Under the pieces are notes generated by a model. That model made no database searches. It was not told where the DNA came from and was given only the letters and a program-made list of their open reading frames with translations. 9,778 nt of DNA from Candidatus Solincola tengchongensis (GTDB lineage: Bacteria > Actinomycetota > Geothermincolia > Geothermincolales > RBG-13-55-18): positions 1 to 9,778 of the forward strand of contig JACVJH010000195.1 of assembly GCA_015711895.1 (NCBI GenBank). The letters are read 5' to 3'. Positions 1-6,183 of the stretch are shown one piece after another (positions within the stretch are counted from its first letter, which is position 1; each line of letters begins with the position of its first letter). The translations under genes and the position numbers were made by a program.

Positions 1-65
1 AAGTACTCGCGCGTGTAGAGGTCCGGAGAGACTGGAGCGGGGCGTCGCCGACTTTTCTCGGTCAC
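1..65 (-). CDS. 5' end of a gene cut by the left edge, possibly a SAM-dependent methyltransferase
   Basis: Reading leftward from a GTG at 63-65, the frame is open to the window edge for 21 codons. The product begins V/M-T-E-K-S-R-R-R-P-A-P-V-S-P-D-L-Y-T-R-E-Y. A basic start followed by a D-L-Y-T-R-E-Y segment resembles the N-terminus of many class I methyltransferases (compare the Y-D-E-E-Y-Y start of the methyltransferase at 6981), but 21 residues cannot establish this. A purine-rich AAGGGGG lies 8 bases upstream of the GTG. An in-frame ATG at 93-95 would add ten residues but has a poorly placed ribosome binding site. The gene follows the exported hydrolase in the same direction, so it may belong to the same leftward transcript. 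The rest of the gene lies outside the window. Confidence 0.45.
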   Translation of the reverse strand, partial: MTEKSRRRPAPVSPDLYTREY

Positions 66-184
66 CTCTACCGCCCCCTTGGTCCTCTCCGGCATCCCTG
101 ACCGCTTGTGCACGGGCAGCCGTCCGCATCCGGCGTTAGCGCGGGATGGCGGCGGAAGTCCGGCAATTCCCTGGTGTTTCCCAT

Positions 185-193
185 TTTATACCA
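185..193 (-). promoter_or_regulatory. Candidate extended -10 promoter element for the gene at the left edge
   Basis: On the minus strand these bases read TGGTATAAA, an extended -10 form (TGN followed by TATAAA). They lie just downstream of the hydrolase stop codon and about 120 bases before the start of the truncated gene. No good -35 hexamer is seen at 17 bases. The match is short and may be chance in the only AT-rich patch of this gap. Confidence 0.25.
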
Positions 194-197
194 TCCA

Positions 198-1250
198 TCA
201 CATGTACTTCTCGAACCAGGCGAACATGAGCTCCCAGACCTCAAGCCTCCCCGCCGGGTCGTTGACGCAGTGGGCCTCATTGGGGTAGACCTTGAGCTCC
301 ACCGTCTTCCCCGCCGCCTTCAGGGCCTCGTAGAGGCGGTAGGCCTGGTCCACCGGGCACAGGGGGTCCCTCGCGCCGTGGATGATGAGCGTGGCGGCGT
401 GCATGGTATCCACGTAGTTGAGGGCGGATCGGGCGGCGTATTCGTCCGGGACCTCCTCCGGGGTGCCGCCCACCATGGGCACGAACTGGTCAAGCAGCGC
501 CCTCACGTTGGGGTCCGGGGAATCCTTGGCCTTACGGTAGAGGTCGGCGGCGTCGTAGAAACCGGCTTCCGCCACCACCGCCCGGAAGCGGGGGTCTTTC
601 TCCGCGGCCAGCACGGATACGGCGGCCCCGTGGCTCTGCCCGTACATGCCGACCTTCCCCTCGAGGACGAGGCCCCGGGATTCCAGGTAGTCCAGGGCGG
701 CGATGACGTCGTCCACCTCGCCCTTGGCCCCTTCGTGCCTCCCCTGGGACTCGCCGCTGCCCCGGAAATCGGGGTTGAAGACCAGGTATCCGCGGTCGCG
801 GATGAGGAGGGCCACGTCGGTGAAGTCGCCGGCGGTCCCGAAGCCCGCGTGGTTGACGATGACCGTGGGCCAGGGCCCTACCCCATCGCGGGGACGGAAG
901 AGGAGGCCGGACACGGTGAGCCCCCCGCTGCTTTGGTAGAAGACCCTCTCCGCGACCAGCTCCAGGGTGGGGAGTATACGGTAAACCTCGTCGATTAGGC
1001 GGTCGGCGCGGGAATAATCCCCCTGGTTGTAGGCATCCAGGGCCTCCATCCACTTGGCACGCGCCGGGCGCACGTCGTACCCCTGGTTGGCCTTCTGGCT
1101 TATCTCGTTGGCCGCCGCCAGGCCGCGCACGGTCACCGCGGCCTGGTCGATGATGCGGGTCACCGAGCATCCGCAGCCCTGGTTGAGGAACGCCGTCCCC
1201 AGCAGGATAAGGGTGGCCGCAAGCGCCTTCGGCCATCTTCCGTGTCTCAT
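198..1250 (-). CDS. Exported alpha/beta hydrolase (S9 prolyl-oligopeptidase / dienelactone-hydrolase-like esterase or peptidase)
   Basis: The 350-residue protein has a basic N-terminus and a hydrophobic segment at about residues 9-22, then Cys26 and Cys28. This looks like an export signal, perhaps of a lipoprotein, but F-L-N-Q-G-C is a poor lipobox. Residues 35-100 look helical. The alpha/beta hydrolase fold follows: the strand and oxyanion region V-I-V-N-H-A-G-F-G (130-138), D-F-R-G-S-G-E-S (161-168), the nucleophile elbow G-Q-S-H-G with Ser206, the acid Asp295 in H-G-A-R-D-P, and His327 in N-E-A-H. The catalytic triad is therefore complete. The ATG at 1248-1250 was chosen because GAGAGG lies 8 bases upstream and the signal begins right after it; the frame runs upstream to 1397 without family-like sequence. 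Its place in a polysaccharide locus suggests it acts outside the membrane on a glycan ester or a peptide. The substrate cannot be read from the sequence. Confidence 0.88.
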   Translation of the reverse strand: MRHGRWPKALAATLILLGTAFLNQGCGCSVTRIIDQAAVTVRGLAAANEISQKANQGYDVRPARAKWMEALDAYNQGDYSRADRLIDEVYRILPTLELVAERVFYQSSGGLTVSGLLFRPRDGVGPWPTVIVNHAGFGTAGDFTDVALLIRDRGYLVFNPDFRGSGESQGRHEGAKGEVDDVIAALDYLESRGLVLEGKVGMYGQSHGAAVSVLAAEKDPRFRAVVAEAGFYDAADLYRKAKDSPDPNVRALLDQFVPMVGGTPEEVPDEYAARSALNYVDTMHAATLIIHGARDPLCPVDQAYRLYEALKAAGKTVELKVYPNEAHCVNDPAGRLEVWELMFAWFEKYM

Positions 1251-1684
1251 GGAACCCGCCTCTCTTCCTCCCATCTGGCCATACCCGCGGTCATCCCCCC
1301 GGGAAAGCGTGCCTTGCACGGTCGTAGGCTCACCCTCACACCGCGCGACTCCTTCCCTGTCCACGCTCTTTTCGTGGTCCGGGAGCCTCGACCTCAACTC
1401 CCCGGGGTTCCCGTGAGACCTCCCTCGATTCGGGCCCTCATAGCCCGGGCATTCCCGTTAAAGTTGCCCTTCCTGCCCTTTCGCCCGCCCTCCGGAAGTT
1501 CCAGGAGGGTTCCCGAAACTCGCCCAATGTTTGCCGCCCCCCGCCGCGAGGACAACGGTCCTCCGGGGGGAGATGGTGCGGTCCGCGGCGTGCCTTCCGG
1601 GTACAAGTCTAATTTTAGTACTTGTCGTCCTGCCACCCCCGCGGATCATCCCGTGGGCCCCGCAGTCATGCACTTGCGCTCCGC
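1251..1684. other. 434-base intergenic region between the flippase and hydrolase genes
   Basis: I find no convincing gene here. Short open frames on both strands are low-complexity and rich in Arg, Pro and Gly. The region has one AT-rich island containing an imperfect palindrome (1603-1625) and several short perfect hairpins: 1308-1320 (stem CGTGC), 1361-1377 (stem CCACG) and 1548-1563 (stem GAGGAC). None is followed by a T-run, so I see no intrinsic terminator after the flippase. The region probably contains the hydrolase promoter and leader, but no -35/-10 pair with good spacing is visible. Confidence 0.6.
1603..1625. repeat. Imperfect 23-base palindrome in an AT-rich island
   Basis: The arms are ACAAGT-CTAA and TTAG-T-ACTTGT. 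They pair fully except for one extra T (1619) in the right arm, leaving a two-base centre. The minus strand across it contains TAAAAT, which could serve as a -10 element, so an operator overlapping a promoter of the leftward hydrolase gene is possible. No T-run follows on either strand, which argues against a terminator. Its function is unknown. Confidence 0.5.
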
Positions 1685-3418
1685 TCATTCCGCCTCCTCC
1701 ACGGTCAACAGCCGGTTCAACTCCCGGAGCCGCCCGCGGCTGAAGGCCCCGGTCATCGTGCCGAGGCACAGGAAGAGGGCCGCGAGTGCGGAACAGATGA
1801 TCAGGGCGTAGCGCAGGGAGGCAAGGAAAGTCTCCTTCCCGGCGGCGAGGAAGGCGTAAAGGGCGAGGCCCGAAGCGTAGAGCACGGCCAGCATAAGGAG
1901 AGGCACGGCGGCGAAACGCAGGGGTTTCAGGGGATGGTTCAGGTCGCGGGAGAGCAGGTGCGCCAGGATGCAGAAGACCAGGAATTCGCTGACCAGCACG
2001 GTGGCCGCGGCGCCGGTATAACCCCAGAGGGGGATGGTCACCAGGTCCAGGCCTCCCTTGATGGCCAGGGAGATCAGCACCACACGGGTCAGCTCCCGCT
2101 GGCGGTTGATGACCACGAAGAAAGGAAAGCTTATGGCGGTCATGAAGGTGAAGTTCATGGCCCCCATGGTGAGCCAGGTGGCGTGCCAGGCCTTGATGAA
2201 ATCGTGCTTCTGCAGGACCAGCACGGGTCGGGCAAGGAAGGGGACGGCAACGGCCAGGAAGGCGATGAACAGCCAGACATAGCGCAGGAGGTGCTCCCAT
2301 ATCCCGCCCAACCTCTCCGGGTGCTTCCCTCCCACTCTGGATATGCCGGGCAGGACGGCCATGTTAACGGCCAGGGTGAGGAAGACGAAGGCTTTGGCGA
2401 ACATGCCGGCCGCCCCGTAGAGGCCCACCTCAGCGTCACCGCGAAACCAGGAGAGCAAAGGGATGTCCATCCCCGCGTAGATGGTGACCCCGGCGGCGAC
2501 GACTGCCAGGGGCCAGGCCCCGGACAAAAGATACCGCCACAGGGGCCGCTCCACGGTTAGGAAGCCCAGGCGGAGGTCCGGTTCGCCCTGAGGTGGAGGC
2601 ACCTGGGAGCCGACTTCCGGTTCGCGGCCCGGTGCAGCGGCATCCTCACCGGTCACGGACGAGCTTTCCTTCATCTCCGCGTAGGAGTAATCGGCGAGAA
2701 GCGCTTCCGAAGCCGCCTCTCCCCTGGGCTCCGGGAACCGGACCAGGGTTTCCGCCGCGGCAAGGTCGCTCTCGTCGGCGGAGGATTCGGCCAGCCGTTT
2801 GCGCAGCCGCCGGTAGAGGGGGTAGAAGTGCAGGATGGAATAAACGTAGGTCAAAAGATAAACCAATATCAGCAGGACCAGGATGTGCCGGAAGCCGGCG
2901 GTCAGCAGCCAGATGGAGAGCCCCACCTTCATGACGCCCATCACCAGGTACACCCCGGCCACCAGGACCAGTTTCTCCATGGCTATGAAATTCTCGGCCA
3001 GAGAGTTGGAGAACGGCTGCTCCACGAGCAGGCAGAAGGAGATGGTGAAGACCACCCAGAATTTCTCGCCCCCCACTCCCGCGGTGCCCTGCATAGCCAG
3101 GCTCACCAGGTTGGTGAGCATCAACAGAGAGAAGGCCAGGGTTCCCAGGAGGAGGCGCAGGGAGACGATGTTGGTGAAATAACGATGCATGCGGGAAGGC
3201 TCCTGGGAGACATCTCTAATGGAAATGTTTCCCAACCCGAAGTCGGGAATGACCTGGAATATGGTGTAGAGGGCGAAAGCGTAGTTGTATATGCCCGCCT
3301 TCTCCGGTCCCAGGTTGCGGTTGATGACGATGGCCAGGAGGAAGGTGAGACCAGAGGTGACCACCCTGGCCGTCACCAGGGCCGCGGTGTTCTTAGTAAG
3401 CTTGCCGACCCGTTCCAT
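1685..3418 (-). CDS. Polysaccharide flippase (Wzx / RfbX-like, MOP superfamily)
   Basis: The 577-residue integral membrane protein has about a dozen hydrophobic segments, with the layout of oligosaccharide flippases that move undecaprenyl-diphosphate-linked repeat units to the outer leaflet. The start (residues 7-65) carries typical family signals: K-N-T-A, then I-V-I-N-R-N-L-G-P-E-K-A-G-I-Y-N-Y and F-G-L-G-N. A second half-domain begins near residue 292 (L-W-R-Y-L-L-S-G-A-W-P-L), with G-L-Y-G-A-A-G-M-F at 332-340, as expected for the internal two-fold repeat. Between the halves lies a hydrophilic stretch at about residues 204-286, rich in Glu, Pro, Ser and Ala. Many family members are 400-500 residues, so this insertion largely explains the extra length. 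The ATG at 3416-3418 follows a GAGGGGG-type ribosome binding site. The gene is 136 bases downstream of the Wzz-like gene on the same strand and is probably co-transcribed. The family is clear; the transported glycan is unknown. Confidence 0.92.
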   Translation of the reverse strand: MERVGKLTKNTAALVTARVVTSGLTFLLAIVINRNLGPEKAGIYNYAFALYTIFQVIPDFGLGNISIRDVSQEPSRMHRYFTNIVSLRLLLGTLAFSLLMLTNLVSLAMQGTAGVGGEKFWVVFTISFCLLVEQPFSNSLAENFIAMEKLVLVAGVYLVMGVMKVGLSIWLLTAGFRHILVLLILVYLLTYVYSILHFYPLYRRLRKRLAESSADESDLAAAETLVRFPEPRGEAASEALLADYSYAEMKESSSVTGEDAAAPGREPEVGSQVPPPQGEPDLRLGFLTVERPLWRYLLSGAWPLAVVAAGVTIYAGMDIPLLSWFRGDAEVGLYGAAGMFAKAFVFLTLAVNMAVLPGISRVGGKHPERLGGIWEHLLRYVWLFIAFLAVAVPFLARPVLVLQKHDFIKAWHATWLTMGAMNFTFMTAISFPFFVVINRQRELTRVVLISLAIKGGLDLVTIPLWGYTGAAATVLVSEFLVFCILAHLLSRDLNHPLKPLRFAAVPLLMLAVLYASGLALYAFLAAGKETFLASLRYALIICSALAALFLCLGTMTGAFSRGRLRELNRLLTVEEAE

Positions 3419-3554
3419 GCCCCCTCTTTCCCGGCCTCTCCGCCTCTCCCGCTCGCGGGGAAGGAAAAAGGCCCGTTTCCCCTGCCTCCCCCTGTCGTCT
3501 CCTGCGGGTCATCCCCCTCGCGGGATTACCGGGCCTCCAGCCGCGGCGCGGCCA

Positions 3555-5648
3555 CTATTCCCAGTCGACCTCCTCTTCGGGTTCCTCCCTACCCCCGTTT
3601 TCCGCCCCTTTCTCCTGCTCCGCATCGGATGCCGCCTGGCCCTCCTCGCGCCGCAGGCGCAGGCGCCTCTTCTCCTTCCGTTTGGGCTCTCTGACGGGTT
3701 CAGCCGTTTGCCGCCCGGCGGACGGCTCCCCCGACGGTCCGTAAGCCGGCCCTCCGCCGGAGGAGAACCTGGCCCCTGCCGCGAGGAGCATCTCCTGGAG
3801 GTGACGCCGGGCCTCCGTCTCGTCCATATGCGCGAACTCCCCTTCCCGCCGCATCATGCGGATGATGGACTCCGTGATCCTGGCCGTGTCTTCGTCCCCT
3901 ATCCGGTACCGCCGCAGGAAGGCATGGTAGTAAGCGGTGATGGCTGCGGATGCGGATTCCCGCACATCCGCCTTTTCCGAGTTCAGGGCGCGCAGCCAGT
4001 TTTTGGGAATCGGGGCGCCGGCCTCGCCAAGGCGCCGGAACTCGTCCAGCACCTTCTCGCTCGGCATGCCGGGTTCCTCCACCGGTACCGGCTGCGGCCC
4101 GGCTTCGGGTGAGACTCTGGTCTTCCCTTGCGCTTTCCCTTCCCTGGCTGGTGCGGCGGCGCCCGCCGTCTCCTTGCGCCGGTGGGCGGCCCCGTGTGGC
4201 GCTACCCCCGCCGCGAGCCTGTCCTCCCTGTAGGGGAGCTTCCTCTCGCTGCGGAGAACCGCCGGCGCGGCCTCCTTTCCCTCCAGGGCATGCTCCGGCT
4301 TTTCCCTCACCTTCACCTTGTAATTGGCCAGGGCCACGCCGGTGGGAACTATTCCCAGGAGGTGGAGGTTGTGCATGGCCTCCGCGGCCACCACACGGGT
4401 GCACAAGCCCACGTCAATGATCACCAGGCAGGACTGGGCCTGGGCGGCAACCACCGCGCCGTCCATGGAACCCACCAAGGGGGGTGCGTAGAGCACCACC
4501 TGGTCGTAGATCTCCTCCAGTTCCCTGAGGCCATCGGAGAAGGAGGTGAGGGAGAGGAGGTCGGTGGAGTTCTCGCACCTCCCGCCCGCGGAAAGGAAGG
4601 ATAGGTTGGCGATTCCGGTGGCCCGCACGTTCTTCTTCAGGTCACCATCGCCCTTCAGCGCCTCCGCCAGGCCGGGCCTGTCCCTGGCGTCGAGCAGGCG
4701 GCTCAAGGCCCCCTCGCGGAGGTCGCAGTCCACGAGCAGGGTATCCCTCTCGGTGAAGGCGATGCTCGCCGCCAGGTTGGCGGCCACAGCCGGTCCGGCC
4801 TCGAAGGGGATGGCCGGCACGGCCACGATGGAACGCGGCGGTTCCCCTTTGCGGGTGAGGAGGATACCGGAGCGCAGCTCGGAATAGGCTTCCCAGGTGG
4901 GAGAACCCTCGCCGAAGGAGGGCAGCAGCTTCAGCGCCCGGTCGCCCTTTAGCCGGGGGATTATCCCCAGGACGGGCAGCCCCAGGAGTTCCTCCGCCTC
5001 GCTGGGGGAGCGGAAGTGCGGGTCGAAGAACTCGATGATCACCGCCAGCCCTATCCCCAGGAGCAGCCCCACGAAGACCCCCAGGCCCAGATAGGCGGCA
5101 GGCTTGGGCTGTGTGGGCTTGGCAGGAGGGACGGCGCGGTTGGTGAAGACCATGCTCCCGTGGAGGAGCAGGGTCTTGAAGCTCTCGTCGTAGAACTCGT
5201 TGGCCTCACTGCGCAGGGTCTTGAGGACCAGCACCTCGCCCCAGGCGTTGGCGATGTCCGCCGCCCGGGTTGGGCTGCCGTCGGTGAAGGTTATCCTCAC
5301 CGAGGTGGAGTTGGCCTCCGGCACGGCGCTCACCTTCTTGATCAGCTCCTCGGGGGCGATCTCGATGCCCTCCTGGGAGAGGCGCCTGCTCACCGCCTCC
5401 GCTACCCCCAGGCCCTCGGTGAAGTTGGCTATGGAGGGCATGAGGGCCACGTACGCGGTCTGGGTAAGGGCGTCGGGGAGCTTGGTGGTGGGGTTTATGG
5501 GGGCGGTGGCGGAAACGGCGATCTCCACCTTGTAGACCGGGCTCTGCACCTTGGTGACCACGGCGGCCACCAGCAGGGCCAGGAGGAGGATAGCGGCGAT
5601 CATCCACCACCGCTTGCGTATGGCGAGACCCACGTCCCTGAATTTCAT
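3555..5648 (-). CDS. Wzz-type chain-length regulator fused to a degenerate BY-kinase domain, with a long C-terminal extension
   Basis: The 697-residue protein starts with a polysaccharide co-polymerase (Wzz) domain: a first membrane helix at about 14-32, a periplasmic or extracellular section, a Pro-rich stretch P-P-A-K-P-T-Q-P-K-P (174-183) and a second membrane helix at about 185-207. A BY-kinase-like domain follows (about 210-445), with E-A-Y-S-E-L-R (253-259) and Walker A' L-L-V-D-C-D-L-R (304-311). The Walker A position, normally G-E-G-K-S-T before A-A-N-L-A, reads F-E-A-G-P-A (282-287). The Walker B position, normally I-I-D-T-P-P, reads V-L-Y-A-P-P (385-390). ATP binding and kinase activity are therefore doubtful. 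Residues about 446-697 are an extension: a low-complexity linker, a helical segment (about 530-625), a basic patch (about 654-668) and an acidic tail. There is no terminal Tyr cluster. The ATG at 5646-5648 has GGAAGG 7 bases upstream. It is the first gene of the leftward arm. Confidence 0.9.
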   Translation of the reverse strand: MKFRDVGLAIRKRWWMIAAILLLALLVAAVVTKVQSPVYKVEIAVSATAPINPTTKLPDALTQTAYVALMPSIANFTEGLGVAEAVSRRLSQEGIEIAPEELIKKVSAVPEANSTSVRITFTDGSPTRAADIANAWGEVLVLKTLRSEANEFYDESFKTLLLHGSMVFTNRAVPPAKPTQPKPAAYLGLGVFVGLLLGIGLAVIIEFFDPHFRSPSEAEELLGLPVLGIIPRLKGDRALKLLPSFGEGSPTWEAYSELRSGILLTRKGEPPRSIVAVPAIPFEAGPAVAANLAASIAFTERDTLLVDCDLREGALSRLLDARDRPGLAEALKGDGDLKKNVRATGIANLSFLSAGGRCENSTDLLSLTSFSDGLRELEEIYDQVVLYAPPLVGSMDGAVVAAQAQSCLVIIDVGLCTRVVAAEAMHNLHLLGIVPTGVALANYKVKVREKPEHALEGKEAAPAVLRSERKLPYREDRLAAGVAPHGAAHRRKETAGAAAPAREGKAQGKTRVSPEAGPQPVPVEEPGMPSEKVLDEFRRLGEAGAPIPKNWLRALNSEKADVRESASAAITAYYHAFLRRYRIGDEDTARITESIIRMMRREGEFAHMDETEARRHLQEMLLAAGARFSSGGGPAYGPSGEPSAGRQTAEPVREPKRKEKRRLRLRREEGQAASDAEQEKGAENGGREEPEEEVDWE

Positions 5649-5684
5649 GTCCCCGCCTTCCTTTTGTCCTTTTCCGTCACACCG

Positions 5685-5724
5685 AAAAAACACCTTCCCA
5701 CGCCGCCGACCGGCTCACACGTGG
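5685..5724 (-). terminator. Weak hairpin and T-run in the leader of the Wzz-like gene
   Basis: On the minus strand, arms CCACG (5720-5724) and CGTGG (5698-5702) enclose a second small stem, GCCG/CGGC (5705-5714). Seven bases later comes a run of six T (5685-5690), about 36 bases before the ATG of the Wzz-like gene. The stem is interrupted and the gap to the T-run is long, so this is at best a weak attenuator and may be chance. Confidence 0.2.
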
Positions 5725-5762
5725 TTATATCGGTATCCACGCCCCTTTCTTTATCCGCGTTC

Positions 5763-5771
5763 ATTATAGCA
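5763..5771 (-). promoter_or_regulatory. Extended -10 promoter of the leftward Wzz/flippase arm
   Basis: The minus strand reads TGCTATAAT, a perfect consensus TATAAT hexamer with the extended TGN motif. The -35 position at 17 bases (AACGCA) is poor, which is tolerated with an extended -10. Transcription would start near 5756, giving a leader of about 108 bases before the ATG at 5648. Its position and direction fit the first gene of the leftward arm. Confidence 0.55.
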
Positions 5772-5873
5772 ATGTGGAGGATGCCTGCGTTTCGCGTCCC
5801 GGTCCGCTGGAGTCCGCTCCTTTTAAGGGACGCAGGAGAGGTCGGACATCCTATATCCGGTTCATTTCCCTCG

Positions 5874-5902
5874 CCTCGAGCATGTGATGCTCCAGGTTTT
5901 TT
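5874..5902 (+). terminator. Rho-independent terminator-like hairpin without an upstream gene
   Basis: The left arm CCTCGAGCAT (5874-5883), loop GTG and right arm ATGCTCCAGG (5887-5896) form nine base pairs with one C-C mismatch, followed directly by six T (5897-5902). This is the layout of an intrinsic terminator on the plus strand. No plus-strand gene precedes it, since the neighbouring gene to the left is on the minus strand. It could be a leader attenuator of the rightward operon, the end of a small RNA, or a block against antisense transcription from the left arm. Confidence 0.55.
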
Positions 5903-6106
5903 CGTCGTGGAGGCGGACATACACCTCCGGGGCGGCGCGCCTCTTTGGGGAGAGAAGAGCGCTGGAGATCTCTCCCGCGGCATGCCTCCGGTGCGGGAGC
6001 GACCGCTAAGGATACCGAGACGGCAGTCCGGCCGGAATGGAGTTCCGCCCGCTGGAAGCCCCTTCAGCGTGGCTCATGATTTCGGGCCTCTTGACGATAT
6101 TCACCG

Positions 6107-6112
6107 TATAAT
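6107..6112 (+). promoter_or_regulatory. Candidate -10 element for the acyltransferase operon
   Basis: A perfect TATAAT hexamer lies 71 bases before the acyltransferase ATG. A TTGACG hexamer is present at 6091-6096, but the spacer is only 10 bases, too short for a normal housekeeping promoter. At 17-18 bases there is no -35 match. The -10 may work with an activator, or the match may be fortuitous. Confidence 0.4.
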
Positions 6113-6156
6113 CGGTCTTGAGGAAATCTCAGAGACGGAGATCGGTCTTTTAGGAA
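6111..6156 (+). repeat. Direct repeat in the acyltransferase leader
   Basis: ATCGGTCTTG-AGGAA (from 6111) recurs as ATCGGTCTTTTAGGAA (from 6141). The two copies differ by one substitution and one inserted base, and their starts are 30 bases apart, about three helix turns. They lie immediately downstream of the TATAAT hexamer, so they could be two binding sites for a regulator on the same DNA face or an RNA-level element. A chance local duplication is possible. Confidence 0.45.
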
Positions 6157-6170
6157 TGGCTGTCGGCGAA

Positions 6171-6175
6171 AGGAG
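6171..6175 (+). promoter_or_regulatory. Ribosome binding site that sets the acyltransferase start
   Basis: AGGAG lies 8 bases before the ATG at 6184, but only 2 bases before an in-frame GTG at 6178. The spacing favours the ATG. Confidence 0.7.
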
Positions 6176-6183
6176 CGGTGAAC

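Larger units (their letters stand above)
5649..6183. other. 535-base divergent intergenic region, main regulatory segment
   Basis: This gap separates the leftward Wzz-like gene from the rightward acyltransferase. It has more AT-rich patches than its surroundings and no family-like open frame; a 112-codon minus-strand frame and the plus-strand frame through it read as random sequence. It holds a minus-strand extended -10, a plus-strand terminator-like hairpin with a T-run, a plus-strand TATAAT hexamer, a direct repeat, an inverted repeat GGGAGAG...CTCTCCC (5948-5976), and a weak minus-strand hairpin before a T-run near 5685. These are listed separately where they stand up. Confidence 0.75.

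Noticed and set aside
1394..1636. 80-codon minus-strand GTG frame in the gap before the hydrolase
   Set aside because: Low-complexity Gly/Arg/Pro sequence, no ribosome binding site at good distance, and it starts inside the AT-rich palindrome region.
1458..2300. 280-codon minus-strand frame overlapping the flippase 3' part and the gap beyond it
   Set aside because: The overlapping flippase frame has clear membrane helices; this frame is Pro/Arg-rich noise and does not indicate a frameshift.
3419..3554. Possible terminator between the Wzz-like gene and the flippase (T5 run on the minus strand near 3466)
   Set aside because: No stem of more than about three pairs lies directly before the T-run, so read-through into the flippase is more likely.
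4788..4805. Frameshift as the cause of the altered Walker A
   Set aside because: The frame is intact and conserved residues flank the site on both sides (E-L-R before, A-A-N-L-A and the Walker A' after), so substitution is more likely than a shift.
5645..5983. 112-codon minus-strand frame in the divergent intergenic region
   Set aside because: It overlaps the extended -10 element and the Wzz-like start, and shows no family-like sequence.
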